From the NCBI RefSeq assembly GCF_013409935.1, contig NZ_JACCCO010000003.1, positions 930,001 to 994,000 on the forward strand: a stretch of DNA of 64,000 nucleotides, in the 5' to 3' direction. Position 1 is the first letter of the stretch, and each line of letters begins with the position of its first letter. The stretch is from Streptosporangium sandarakinum (lineage in GTDB: Bacteria; Actinomycetota; Actinomycetes; Streptosporangiales; Streptosporangiaceae). Below are positions 56,094 through 64,000 of this stretch, in pieces. The notes under the pieces were generated by a model, which saw only the letters and a program-made list of their open reading frames with translations, was not told the origin of the DNA and made no database searches. The position numbers and the translations under genes were made by a program.

Positions 56094-56344
56094 TCCGCCG
56101 GCTGTTCTACATGTCCCTCGGCGCGTTCTGCGCGGTGTGGACAATGCGTAAGCTGCAGGCATTGCATCCGAACCACGTGGCCCGGCGCACCCTCCACGGC
56201 GCCGCCGGGATGCTGGAGCAGGCGCGGGAGTTCGCGGGCGACGCCCTGGACGGCGCCGCCCGGCGGGAAACCGAGTTGCGCTCCCGGTTCGGGCTGGACA
56301 GTGTTGACGACACCAACCACTACGACGTAAAGGACGGCCGCTGA
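56090..56344 (+). CDS. small conserved protein upstream of alaS
   Basis: An 84-residue protein, [22 protein letters not shown] then a helical, charged tail. One TM helix or an amphipathic anchor lies at the start. The ATG overlaps the DUF948 stop (ATGA). A similar short protein sits between DUF948 and alaS genes in other actinomycetes (possibly the DUF6167 family). Function unknown; coupling suggests it works with the DUF948 protein. Confidence 0.82.
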   Translation: MIRRLFYMSLGAFCAVWTMRKLQALHPNHVARRTLHGAAGMLEQAREFAGDALDGAARRETELRSRFGLDSVDDTNHYDVKDGR

Positions 56345-56345
56345 A

Positions 56346-59018
56346 ATGGAGTCGGCAGAGATCGCGCGCCGCTTCCTGCGCTTCTTCGAGGAGCGTGGGC
56401 ACACCGTCGTGCCCTCGGCCAGCCTGATCGCCGAGGACCCGACGCTGCTGCTGGTGCCCGCGGGCATGGTGCCCTTCAAGCCCTACTTCCTCGGGCAGCA
56501 GAAGCCCCCGTTCAAGCGGGCCACCAGCGTCCAGAAGTGCGTGCGCACCCCTGACATCGACGAGGTCGGCAAGACCACCAGGCACGCCACGTTCTTCCAG
56601 ATGCTCGGCAACTTCTCCTTCGGCGACTACTTCAAGGAGCAGGCGATCCCGCTCGCCTGGGAGCTGCTGACCAAGCCCGAGTCCGAGGGCGGTTTCGGCT
56701 TCCCCGCCGACCGCCTGTGGGTCACCGTCTACCACGACGACGACGAGGCCTACCGCATCTGGCACGACGAGGTCGGCGTCCCGGCCGAGCACATCCAGCG
56801 CCGCGGCCTGGAGGACAACTACTGGCACATGGGCGTGCCCGGCCCGGGCGGCCCCTGCACCGAGATCTACTACGACCGCGGCCCCGAGTACGGCAGGGAC
56901 GGCGGCCCCGTCGCCGACGAGAACCGCTACCTCGAGGTCTGGAACAACGTCTTCATGCAGTTCCAGCTCGGCGCGGTCCGCAGCAAGACCGACTTCGACG
57001 TCGCCGGCGAGCTGCCCGCCCGGAGCGTCGACACCGGCATGGGCCTGGAGCGCATGGCGGCGATCCTGCAGGGCGTCGACAACATCTACGAGATCGACAC
57101 CACCTACAAGATCCTCGACCGGGCCGCCGAGCTCACCAGGACGCGCTACGGACGCGACGAGCGCGCCGACGTCTCGCTGCGGGTCGTCGCCGACCACGTC
57201 CGCACCAGCGTGATGCTGGTGGCCGACGGCGTGCTGCCCTCCAACGAGGGCCGCGGCTACGTGCTGCGGCGCATCCTGCGCCGCGCCGTCCGCAACCTGC
57301 GCCTGCTGGGCGCGGGCGAGGAGCGCTACATGCACGAGCTCACCGCGGTGACCATCGCCGTGATGGGCGAGCTGTACCCCGAGCTCAAGGCCGACGCCCC
57401 GCAGATCCACGCCGTGATCGACGCCGAGGAGGCGTCCTTCCTGGGCACCCTCCGCACCGGCACCGCGATCTTCGACGCGGCGGTGGAGGAGACCAAGCGC
57501 AAGGGGCGGGGCACCCTCGGCGGAGACCAGGCCTTCCAGCTCCACGACACCTACGGCTTCCCGATCGACCTGACCCTGGAGATGGCCTCCGAGCAGGGCC
57601 TCAAGGTCGACGAGGAGGGCTTCCGCCGGCTGATGAAGGAGCAGCGCGACCGCGCCAAGGCCGACGCCGCCGCCAAGAAGACCGGCAACGCCGACATCTC
57701 GGTGTTCGGCCGGATCCTGGAGAAGACCGGCAAGGTCGACTTCCTCGGCTACGACCAGGTGACGGCCGAGGCGCAGGTCATCGGCCTGCTGGTGGACGGC
57801 GCTCCGGTCCCCGCGGCCGGAGCCGGCACCACGGTGGAGGTCGTGCTGAGCCGTACCCCCTTCTACGCCGAGGGCGGCGGCCAGCTCGCCGACCAGGGCG
57901 TCATCCGCACCGACGGCGCCGAGGTCGAGATCGTGGACGTGCAGTCCCCGGTCGCGGGCGTCATCGTGCACCGAGGCAAGGTTCGCGGCGGGGAGATCCG
58001 GGTGGGCGACCAGGCCCAGGCCGAGATCGACGTCGAGCGGCGCCGCGCCATCTCCCGCAGCCACACCGCCACCCACCTGGTGCACCGCGGCTTCCGCAAC
58101 GCGCTGGGCGAGACGGCGGCGCAGGCCGGCTCGGAGAACTCGCCCGGCCGCTTCCGCTTCGACTTCACCGCCGCCGGCGCCGTGCCGCCCAGCGTGCTGC
58201 GCGACGTCGAGGACGAGGTCAACGCCGTCCTGATCAACGACCTCACGGTCAACGCCTTCCACACCTCCCAGGCCGAGGCCCGGGCGATGGGCGCGCTGGC
58301 CCTGTTCGGCGAGAAGTACGGCGAGACCGTCCGCATCGTCGAGGTCGGCGACTACTCCCGGGAGCTGTGCGGCGGCACCCACGTCGCCAGCTCCGGCCAG
58401 CTCGGCCTGGTCAAGGTGCTGGGCGAGTCCTCGATCGGCGCCGGTGTGCGCCGCGTGGAGGCCCTGGTCGGCCTGGACGCCTTCCGGTTCCTGGCCCGCG
58501 AGAGCGTGCTGGTGGCCCAGCTGTCCGAGCAGCTCAAGGCCCGCCGCGAGGAGCTTCCCGAGCGGATCGAGGGCATCGTCACCCGGCTGCGCACCGCCGA
58601 GAAGGAGCTGGAGCGGCTCCGCTCGGCCCAGGTGCTCGCGGTGGCCGGTGAGCTGGCCGCCGCCGCCCGCGACCTGGACGGCGTCTCGGTCGTGACGCAC
58701 CGGGCGCCCGACGGCACCTCCCCGGACGACCTACGCAAGCTGGCGCTCGACGTGCGCGGCAGGTTCCCCGCCGACCGCGCCGCCGTGGTCGTCGTCGCCG
58801 GTGTGCCCGGTGACCGGCCCGTCGTCGTCGCGGCCGTCAACGAGGCCGGGCGCGCCCGGGGCCTGAAGGCCGGCCGGCTCGTCGGCGTCGCGGCCAAGGC
58901 GCTCGGCGGCGGCGGTGGCGGCAAGGACGACGTCGCGCAGGGCGGCGGGGCCCGTCCCGAGGCGATCGGCGACGCGCTCGGCGCCGTGCAGCAGGCGATC
59001 GCGCAGGCGTCCTCCTGA
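56346..59018 (+). CDS. alaS: alanyl-tRNA synthetase
   Basis: An 890-residue AlaRS. The catalytic core ([20 protein letters not shown] region, [32 protein letters not shown]), the editing domain with H-x3-H in [10 protein letters not shown] and C-x3-H in LCGGTHV, and the C-terminal DHHA1/C-Ala domain are present. It starts one base after the previous stop. It charges tRNA-Ala and clears mischarged Ser/Gly. Confidence 0.97.
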   Translation: MESAEIARRFLRFFEERGHTVVPSASLIAEDPTLLLVPAGMVPFKPYFLGQQKPPFKRATSVQKCVRTPDIDEVGKTTRHATFFQMLGNFSFGDYFKEQAIPLAWELLTKPESEGGFGFPADRLWVTVYHDDDEAYRIWHDEVGVPAEHIQRRGLEDNYWHMGVPGPGGPCTEIYYDRGPEYGRDGGPVADENRYLEVWNNVFMQFQLGAVRSKTDFDVAGELPARSVDTGMGLERMAAILQGVDNIYEIDTTYKILDRAAELTRTRYGRDERADVSLRVVADHVRTSVMLVADGVLPSNEGRGYVLRRILRRAVRNLRLLGAGEERYMHELTAVTIAVMGELYPELKADAPQIHAVIDAEEASFLGTLRTGTAIFDAAVEETKRKGRGTLGGDQAFQLHDTYGFPIDLTLEMASEQGLKVDEEGFRRLMKEQRDRAKADAAAKKTGNADISVFGRILEKTGKVDFLGYDQVTAEAQVIGLLVDGAPVPAAGAGTTVEVVLSRTPFYAEGGGQLADQGVIRTDGAEVEIVDVQSPVAGVIVHRGKVRGGEIRVGDQAQAEIDVERRRAISRSHTATHLVHRGFRNALGETAAQAGSENSPGRFRFDFTAAGAVPPSVLRDVEDEVNAVLINDLTVNAFHTSQAEARAMGALALFGEKYGETVRIVEVGDYSRELCGGTHVASSGQLGLVKVLGESSIGAGVRRVEALVGLDAFRFLARESVLVAQLSEQLKARREELPERIEGIVTRLRTAEKELERLRSAQVLAVAGELAAAARDLDGVSVVTHRAPDGTSPDDLRKLALDVRGRFPADRAAVVVVAGVPGDRPVVVAAVNEAGRARGLKAGRLVGVAAKALGGGGGGKDDVAQGGGARPEAIGDALGAVQQAIAQASS

Positions 59019-59069
59019 CGCCGGGCGCCCGAGGGTCTGACGAGGCCCGGAGGCGGGGACGATGACGAC

Positions 59070-59567
59070 ATGAGAAACGGCATTCGCCTGGGCGTCGACG
59101 TCGGCTCGGTCCGCATCGGCGTGGCCCGCAGCGACCCCTCAGGTCTGCTGGCCACGCCGGTGGAGACCGTACGGCGCGGCAGAGGAGACCTGGAACGGCT
59201 CGCGGAGATCGCGGCCGAGTACGACGTCGTCGAGATCGTGGTCGGGCTGCCGACCTCGCTGTCGGGCCGGGAGGGGCAGGCGGCGGTGCTCGCCCGCGAC
59301 TTCGCGGCCCGGATCGCCCACCGGCTGGCGCCCGTACCGGTACGGCTGTTCGACGAGCGGCTGACCACGGTCACCGCCCAGCAGGGCCTGCGGGCCAGCG
59401 GGGTGAAGGCCAGAAACCAGCGCGGCGTGGTGGACCAGGCGGCGGCCATCGTGCTGCTGCAGGCCGCCCTGGACGCCGAGCGCGCCACCGGGAGGCCGCC
59501 GGGCAGCGCGCTGGCGCCGCCGGGCGGGCCGCCCGTCGCGGGATCGGGTGACGGGACACCGCGGTGA
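59070..59567 (+). CDS. ruvX: RuvX/YqgF family nuclease
   Basis: A 165-residue RNase H-fold protein. It has [40 protein letters not shown] and [11 protein letters not shown], i.e. the family's acidic residues. It was first proposed as a Holliday junction resolvase and is also linked to 16S rRNA 5'-end processing. The stop overlaps the next GTG. It follows alaS in the normal order. Confidence 0.93.
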   Translation: MRNGIRLGVDVGSVRIGVARSDPSGLLATPVETVRRGRGDLERLAEIAAEYDVVEIVVGLPTSLSGREGQAAVLARDFAARIAHRLAPVPVRLFDERLTTVTAQQGLRASGVKARNQRGVVDQAAAIVLLQAALDAERATGRPPGSALAPPGGPPVAGSGDGTPR

Positions 59568-60598
59568 TCCCCCGGCCCGCGTGGCTGCTGGCGGGCGGGG
59601 CGGCCGCGGTCGTCCTCGCGGCGGCCGCCGGGAGTTACGTGGTGGTCGGGCCGCGGCTGATGCCCGACGACTTCGCCGGGCCCGGCTCGGGCTCGGTCGT
59701 CGTGCGGATCCCCTCGGGCGCGAGCGCCGGGGAGGTCGCCGAGACTCTGGCCGACGCGGGGGTCGTCGCGAGCGCCGGGGCGTTCGTCAAGGCGGCCGAG
59801 GCGCGGGCCAAGACCGGCAGCCTGCGGCCCGGCCACTACCGCCTGCGCAAGGGCATGGCCGCCGCCTCGGCCCTCGACCTGCTGCTCGCCCCGGGGTCGC
59901 GGGTGGTGCGCAGGGTCACGATCCCCGAGGGGTTGCGCCTGACGGAGCTGTTCGACAGGCTGGCGGCCAAGACCGGGATGCCCAGGGACGCCTTCGTCCG
60001 GGCCTCCCAGGACCGTGAGGAGCTGGAGCTGCCGTCCTACGCCAAGGGACCCGAGGGCTTCATGTTCCCGGCCACCTACGAGGTCGAGCCGGACATGACC
60101 CCCGCCGACGTGCTGGGACTCATGGTGGAACGGTACAAGAGCGCCGCGGCCAAGCTGGAGCTGGAGAACCGCGCGGCCGAGCGCGGCCTGACGCCGCTGG
60201 AGGCGGTCACGGTGGCCAGCCTCGTCCAGGCGGAGGGCGGGCGCGACTCCGACTACCCGAAGATCGCTAGAGTGATCTACAACCGGATCAAGGCGGGCGT
60301 GCCGCTGCAGATCGACAGCACGGTGCTCTACGCGCAGAACCGCCGGACACTCAGGGTGACGGAGAAGGACACGAAGGTGAAGTCGCCCTACAACACCTAC
60401 GCTCATCCCGGCCTGCCTCCGGGACCCATCGCGAATCCGGGGGAGAAGGCGATGATCGCCACTCTCCGCCCGGATCAGGGCGATTGGTTCTGGTTTGTCA
60501 CGATCGATCCAAAGCGTAGAATCACGAAATTCACTGACAAAGAGAGTGAGTTTGTGAGATACCGGGAAGAGCTGAACAGATACCTCGGGACGCATTGA
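59564..60598 (+). CDS. mltG: endolytic murein transglycosylase, copy 1
   Basis: A 344-residue membrane-anchored MltG (YceG-like). One TM helix near residues 8-28, a LysM-like part, then the catalytic core with the Glu in SLVQAEGG, and [18 protein letters not shown]. It cleaves nascent glycan strands to set their length. The last 43 codons differ from the rest: about 16 end in A or T, and four AGA codons appear within about 25 codons. A second, longer mltG follows. Its GTG overlaps ruvX. Confidence 0.93.
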   Translation: MIPRPAWLLAGGAAAVVLAAAAGSYVVVGPRLMPDDFAGPGSGSVVVRIPSGASAGEVAETLADAGVVASAGAFVKAAEARAKTGSLRPGHYRLRKGMAAASALDLLLAPGSRVVRRVTIPEGLRLTELFDRLAAKTGMPRDAFVRASQDREELELPSYAKGPEGFMFPATYEVEPDMTPADVLGLMVERYKSAAAKLELENRAAERGLTPLEAVTVASLVQAEGGRDSDYPKIARVIYNRIKAGVPLQIDSTVLYAQNRRTLRVTEKDTKVKSPYNTYAHPGLPPGPIANPGEKAMIATLRPDQGDWFWFVTIDPKRRITKFTDKESEFVRYREELNRYLGTH

Positions 60599-60602
60599 TG
60601 TC

Positions 60603-60697
60603 CGGCGGAACACCCCCGGTTCCGCCGCAAGCGGCGATGCCCACTGCGCGGCCGAGGCGCGGATCCCGGGACACCGGGCCGCTCGACCCCGTGTCCC
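60603..60697 (+). terminator. two hairpins between the mltG copies
   Basis: A 9-bp stem (60603-60611 with 60619-60627) begins 5 bases after the copy 1 stop. A second stem, GGGACAC with GTGTCCC (60668-60674 with 60691-60697), follows in the 163-base gap. They suggest that copy 2 has a separate promoter; none is clear. Confidence 0.55.
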
Positions 60698-60761
60698 CCC
60701 TCGGTTTGGCATGCCCGCTTGACGCCAGGCCGTCCCACCCGGGAGATTGGCCAGCGCACCT

Positions 60762-61907
60762 ATGAACGATCTCGATATGGACTTCCTGGTCGGCGCCGAC
60801 GACGATCCCTCGCGCCGCCCCCGCCGGACCGGCCGCGGGCGCCGCAGACGGCGGCGCCGCAACCGCGGCGGGTTCCTCGCCCCGATGCTCGCGGTCATCA
60901 TCCTGGTCGGCGGCCTCGGCGCCGGCGGCTACTACGGCTACCTGTGGGTGCGCGACGCGATGACCGTCGAGGACTACAAGGGCCCCGGCAGCGGCGAGGT
61001 CGTCGTGGAGATCAAGGAGGGCGAGAGCGCCTCCCAGATCGCCCAGACCCTCCGGGAGAAGGACGTCGTCAAGAGCTCCGAGGCGTTCACCGACGCCATC
61101 ACCGACGCCGGCAAGAGCTCCTCCCTGCAGCCCGGCGAGTACCGGATGCGCAGGCGGATGGCCGCCGCCGAGGCCGTGAAGCTGCTCGACCCGACCAAGC
61201 GGCTGCACGAGCGGGTGATCATCAAGGAGGGCCTGCGCCTGACGGCCGCGCTGGAGGAACTCGCTAAGCAGACCGGTAAGCCGCTGAAGGAGTTCCAGCA
61301 GGCCGCCAAGAACGTCAAGGCGCTGGACCTGCCCTCCTACGCCAAGGGCAAGCCGGAGGGCTACGTCTTCCCGGCGACCTACGAGATCACCCCCAAGATG
61401 ACGGCCTCCGACATCCTGACCGCGATGGTCGACCGCTTCAAGGAGACCGCCGAGAAGGAGAACCTGGTCAGGGAGGCCAAGGCCCTGGGCTACACCCCGC
61501 ACCAGATCGTGACGATCGCCAGCATCGTCCAGGCCGAGGCCGGGAACCTCGATGACATGGCCAAGATGTCCCGCGTCATCTACAACCGGCTCCACTCCAA
61601 CCCGCCGATGAACCTCGGGATGGACAGCACGGTCATGTACGGGCTCGGCAAGTACGGCATCGAGGCCAGCCACGCCGATCTGGAGAGCACCTCGCTCTAC
61701 AACACCTACAAGCGTCTCGGCCTGCCGCCCGGGCCGATCTCCAACCCGGGCGACGACGCCATCCAGGCGGCGCTCAACCCGGCCAAGGGCGACTGGAAGT
61801 TCTTCGTCACCGTCGACCCCAAGCGCCGCATCACCAAGTTCGCCGACAACGAGGCCGACTTCTTCAAGCTCAAGGCGGAGTACGAGCGGAACAAGGCGGG
61901 CGGATGA
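60762..61907 (+). CDS. mltG: endolytic murein transglycosylase, copy 2
   Basis: A 381-residue MltG paralog. It has a cytosolic Arg-rich start ([17 protein letters not shown]), one TM helix (LAPMLAVIILVGGLGAGGYY), then the same core with Glu in SIVQAEAG, DSTVMYGLG and YNTYKRLGLPPGPISNPGD. The active-site motif is intact in both copies. The start is not settled: the ATG at 60762 lacks a nearby ribosome site, and a TTG at 60747 sits right after GGGAGA. The stop overlaps aroE. Confidence 0.92.
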   Translation: MNDLDMDFLVGADDDPSRRPRRTGRGRRRRRRRNRGGFLAPMLAVIILVGGLGAGGYYGYLWVRDAMTVEDYKGPGSGEVVVEIKEGESASQIAQTLREKDVVKSSEAFTDAITDAGKSSSLQPGEYRMRRRMAAAEAVKLLDPTKRLHERVIIKEGLRLTAALEELAKQTGKPLKEFQQAAKNVKALDLPSYAKGKPEGYVFPATYEITPKMTASDILTAMVDRFKETAEKENLVREAKALGYTPHQIVTIASIVQAEAGNLDDMAKMSRVIYNRLHSNPPMNLGMDSTVMYGLGKYGIEASHADLESTSLYNTYKRLGLPPGPISNPGDDAIQAALNPAKGDWKFFVTVDPKRRITKFADNEADFFKLKAEYERNKAGG

Positions 61908-62728
61908 CCAGGGCCGCCGTCCTCGGGTCGCCCATCGCCCACTCGCTGTCGCCGGTCCTGCACCGCGCGGCCTACGCGGCGATGGGCCTGGACGGATGGC
62001 GCTACGAGGCGATCGAGTGCGACGAGGCCGCCCTGCCCGGCCTCGTCGCCGGGCTCGGCCCCGAGTGGGCCGGCCTGTCGCTGACCATGCCGCTCAAGCG
62101 CGCGGTGCTGCCGCTGCTGGACACGGTCTCCGAGCTCGCCGTACAGGTGGGCGGGGCCAACACCGTGGTCTTCGCCGGCGGCGCCCGCCACGGCCACAAC
62201 ACCGACGTCCACGGCATCGTCCGGGCGCTCGCCGAGGCCGGGGTGGCGCCGCCCCGGTCGGCGACGATCCTCGGCGGCGGGGCCACGGCGGCCTCGGCGC
62301 TGGCCGCGCTGCGCGAGCTGGGCCTCGCCGAGGCGGCCCTGGTGGTGCGCGACCCGGAGCGGGCCCGGCCGACCGCCGAGACCGCCGAGCGGCTGGAGAC
62401 GGCCCTGCAGGTGCTGACCTTCGACAAGATCGGCACGGCCCTGGAGGCGGACCTGGTGGTCTCGACGCTGCCCGCGGGCGCCGCCGACGGCCTGGCGGAC
62501 CTGGTGGCCGGGGTGCCCGCGCTCTTCGACGTCGTCTACGCCCCGTGGCCCACCCGCCTGGCCGCGGCCGTGGCCGCCCGGGGCGGCACGGTGGTCGGCG
62601 GTTTCCCCATGCTGCTGCACCAGGCGGTCCGGCAGGTCGAGCTGATGACCGGCCGGTCCGACGTGCCGGTGGAGGCGATGCGCGCGGCGGGCGAGGCCGA
62701 GATCGCCCGGCGGGCCGCCGCGGGCTGA
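61904..62728 (+). CDS. aroE: shikimate dehydrogenase
   Basis: A 274-residue AroE. SPIAHSLSP binds shikimate; the catalytic Lys is in LTMPLKRAVL, the NTD pair in HNTDVHG, the dinucleotide loop in LGGGATAASALAALRE and the end GGFPMLLHQAVRQVELMTG. It reduces 3-dehydroshikimate with NADPH in the aromatic pathway. The ATG overlaps the mltG stop (ATGA). Two positions of the usual GAGG loop are changed to GGGAT. Confidence 0.95.
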   Translation: MTRAAVLGSPIAHSLSPVLHRAAYAAMGLDGWRYEAIECDEAALPGLVAGLGPEWAGLSLTMPLKRAVLPLLDTVSELAVQVGGANTVVFAGGARHGHNTDVHGIVRALAEAGVAPPRSATILGGGATAASALAALRELGLAEAALVVRDPERARPTAETAERLETALQVLTFDKIGTALEADLVVSTLPAGAADGLADLVAGVPALFDVVYAPWPTRLAAAVAARGGTVVGGFPMLLHQAVRQVELMTGRSDVPVEAMRAAGEAEIARRAAAG

Positions 62729-62778
62729 CCGGCCCCGCCCGCTCCCGGGAAGGTTCGGGCGGTCCCCGGTGTTGTGAT

Positions 62779-62784
62779 AGAGTG
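62779..62784 (+). promoter_or_regulatory. infC operon -10 candidate (TAGAGT)
   Basis: TAGAGT with TTCGGG (62754-62759) 19 bases upstream could start the infC mRNA near 62791, leaving a leader of about 270 bases. Confidence 0.4.
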
Positions 62785-62790
62785 ACTACT

Positions 62791-63059
62791 CGATCGGTCC
62801 GGCATGCCTGCTGGACGCGCAAGCGGAGGTTCACCTCCCACCTGGTCGGCCGAAAGGCCGGCAGGTCAAGGATCACACCGGTTGACTCCGGAGAGCCCAC
62901 GGCGGCGAAGTCGATGAGCTCATGTGGCCCCGCATGCGCGACGTGCGGGGCATTTCGCGTTCCGGGCCCTCGGCCGCGGAAGGTGACTTCCCGGCACGAT
63001 CGAGTATGTGGCAGACGCCGCCGGACAAGCCGGCGGTGGATCGCGACCTAGGAGGCCCC
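62791..63059 (+). ncRNA. structured 5' leader of the infC-rpmI operon
   Basis: The leader holds three stems in a row: GGAGG/CCTCC (62825-62838), a GAAA tetraloop hairpin (CGGCC 62847-62851 with GGCCG 62856-62860, extended by CCTG/CAGG), and an 8-bp stem 62927-62934 with 62944-62951 followed by ATTT. The last resembles an attenuator. IF3 operons in other bacteria are controlled through leader RNA by L20 and by IF3 itself. The class of this leader is not known to me. Confidence 0.5.
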
Positions 63060-63677
63060 ATCAGCGCCGAGCCCCGCATCAACGACCGTATTCGTGTCCC
63101 CGAGGTCCGCCTCGTCGGCCCGAACGGCGAGCAGGTCGGCATCGTCTCCATCGGCGATGCTCTGAAGCTGGCTCAGGAGTCCGACCTCGACCTCGTGGAG
63201 GTCGCGGCTACGGCTCGCCCGCCCGTGTGCAAGCTCATGGACTACGGCAAGTTCAAGTACGAGTCCGCGATGAAGGCACGCGAGGCGCGGCGCAACCAGG
63301 CGTACACGATCATCAAGGAGATCAAGCTCCGTCCGAAGATCGACCCGCACGACTACGAGACCAAGAAGGGTCACGTGGTGCGGTTCCTCAAGGCCGGGGA
63401 CAAGGTCAAGGTCACGATCATGTTCCGTGGGCGGGAGCAGTCCCGGCCCGAGCTGGGTTTCCGGCTCCTGCAGCGACTGGCGGAGGACGTCTCGGAGCTC
63501 GGCTTCGTGGAGTCCCAGCCCAAGCAGGACGGCCGAAACATGATCATGGTGATCGGTCCGCACAAGAAGAAGGCCGAGGCCAAGGCCGAGAAGGCGGCGG
63601 CCAAGGCGCGACGTGACGAGACCTCCGAAGAGGCTCCGGCGCCCGTCGACGACGGCGCGGCCGTCCCGCAGGAGTGA
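63060..63677 (+). CDS. infC: translation initiation factor IF-3, probable ATC start
   Basis: A 205-residue IF-3, with [20 protein letters not shown] start, the linker-helix [16 protein letters not shown] and C-terminal [17 protein letters not shown]. The natural start falls on ATC at 63060: an ideal TAGGAGG (63049-63055) stands 4 bases before it, and the family N-terminus begins there. The nearest in-frame ATG (63006) would add 18 residues without a ribosome site. IF3 rejects non-AUG starts, so AUC would allow feedback control, as the AUU start does in E. coli. A Lys/Ala/Glu-rich tail ends the protein. Confidence 0.88.
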   Translation: MSAEPRINDRIRVPEVRLVGPNGEQVGIVSIGDALKLAQESDLDLVEVAATARPPVCKLMDYGKFKYESAMKAREARRNQAYTIIKEIKLRPKIDPHDYETKKGHVVRFLKAGDKVKVTIMFRGREQSRPELGFRLLQRLAEDVSELGFVESQPKQDGRNMIMVIGPHKKKAEAKAEKAAAKARRDETSEEAPAPVDDGAAVPQE

Positions 63678-63718
63678 CTCGCACGGCCCGGACCGCCGGG
63701 CAGTCGCGGGATTAAGCC

Positions 63719-63736
63719 GAGACCGGGTCCGGTCTC
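63719..63736 (+). promoter_or_regulatory. hairpin between infC and rpmI
   Basis: GAGACC (63719-63724) pairs with GGTCTC (63731-63736); the GGGTCC loop can close by two more pairs. It lies in the 130-base gap and could stabilise or separate the infC and rpmI messages. Confidence 0.45.
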
Positions 63737-63807
63737 GCAGTCAGGCATGCCCTTGACTCGGGTTACCGGCCCGGGACATCGGCACGATCGAGGGAGAGAC
63801 GGCTGAG

Positions 63808-64000
63808 ATGCCGAAGATGAAGACGCACAGCGGTGCGAAGAAGAGGTTCCGGCTCACCGGCACCGGCAAGATCAAGCGGCGTCGTGCCAACCGCGCGCAC
63901 TACAACGAGTGGAAGCCCTCCACCATGACGCGTCGTCTCAAGCCCGAGGTCGTGCTGTCCGACGCCGACGCCAAGAAGATCAAGAAGCTGCTCGCCAAGT
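63808..64000 (+). CDS. rpmI: 50S ribosomal protein L35 (stop codon beyond window)
   Basis: Sixty-four codons are visible: [20 protein letters not shown], then [15 protein letters not shown], ending KKLLAK. This is the full normal length of L35 (64-66 residues), so the stop probably lies at or just beyond base 1000 of the last kilobase. GGGAGAG is the ribosome site, 9 bases upstream. The next gene, off the edge, should be rplT (L20). Confidence 0.95.
   Translation, partial: MPKMKTHSGAKKRFRLTGTGKIKRRRANRAHYNEWKPSTMTRRLKPEVVLSDADAKKIKKLLAK

Noticed and set aside
60599-60761. mltG copy 2 as a frame-shifted remnant of copy 1
   Set aside because: Each copy has its own membrane helix, active-site Glu and full C-terminal motifs; they are complete, separate genes.
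62800-62880. tRNA-like fold in the infC leader
   Set aside because: No acceptor stem, anticodon arm or T-loop in order; only separate short hairpins.

Overview
The window is a stretch of very GC-rich actinobacterial chromosome with about 48 genes. GTG starts are frequent, third codon positions are almost all G or C, and several start codons sit 6-9 bases after a TANNNT -10 hexamer with no ribosome site (leaderless style). The gene content (Rel/secDF/ruvCAB block, PIM lipid genes, AfsR-type SARP regulator, F420-type oxidoreductase, Eis-like acetyltransferase) fits a sporulating actinomycete. I favour the Streptosporangiales, but that is a judgement from content, not a measured placement. I see no insertion sequence, phage, tRNA, rRNA or CRISPR array.

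Layout. 1-13 kb is accessory: a possible leftward partial gene at the edge with an 11-bp-pitch repeat array upstream; a large SARP/AfsR-type regulator; a Tat-type serine hydrolase; a ThuA-like protein; an F420-type oxidoreductase; and an ABC exporter (permease + ATPase) divergent from a NarL-type sensor kinase/response regulator pair. 13-34 kb is the conserved block dapD <> thrS - Ap4A phosphorylase (HIT) ... pgsA - patA - pimA - small membrane protein - DUF3048 lipoprotein - pdxS ... pdxT - yebC. It is interrupted by two leftward envelope genes plus an EF-G-like gene (16.8-23.0 kb) and by a phoD - marR - MFS module between pdxS and pdxT. 34-37 kb holds a Na+/H+-type antiporter and an Eis-like acetyltransferase.

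37-62.7 kb is the classical actinobacterial housekeeping run: ruvC-ruvA-ruvB, yajC-secD-secF, apt, rel, DUF349 and cyclophilin (leftward), MBL hydrolase-hisS-aspS, a second cyclophilin (leftward), DUF2231, rarA, DUF948-small protein-alaS, ruvX, two consecutive mltG genes and aroE. The right edge is the infC-rpmI operon with a structured leader; infC appears to start at a rare ATC codon. rpmI runs to the window edge.

How they work together. thrS, hisS, aspS, alaS, the EF-G-like factor, IF3 and L35 serve translation. Rel with apt links (p)ppGpp and purine salvage. RuvABC, RarA, YebC and RuvX serve recombination, replication restart and RNA/DNA processing. PgsA-PatA-PimA make phosphatidylinositol mannosides; MltG, AroE and DapD feed envelope or amino-acid biosynthesis. 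SecD/F/YajC and two membrane-anchored cyclophilins serve export and folding. Nothing here is a clear, wholly new multi-gene system. The strongest leads are the 11-bp-pitch repeats, the ATC-started infC with its leader, collagen-like repeat tracts on two membrane proteins, the duplicated mltG with a base-composition scar, and a putative phosphatase-like membrane protein beside a GHL10 hydrolase.
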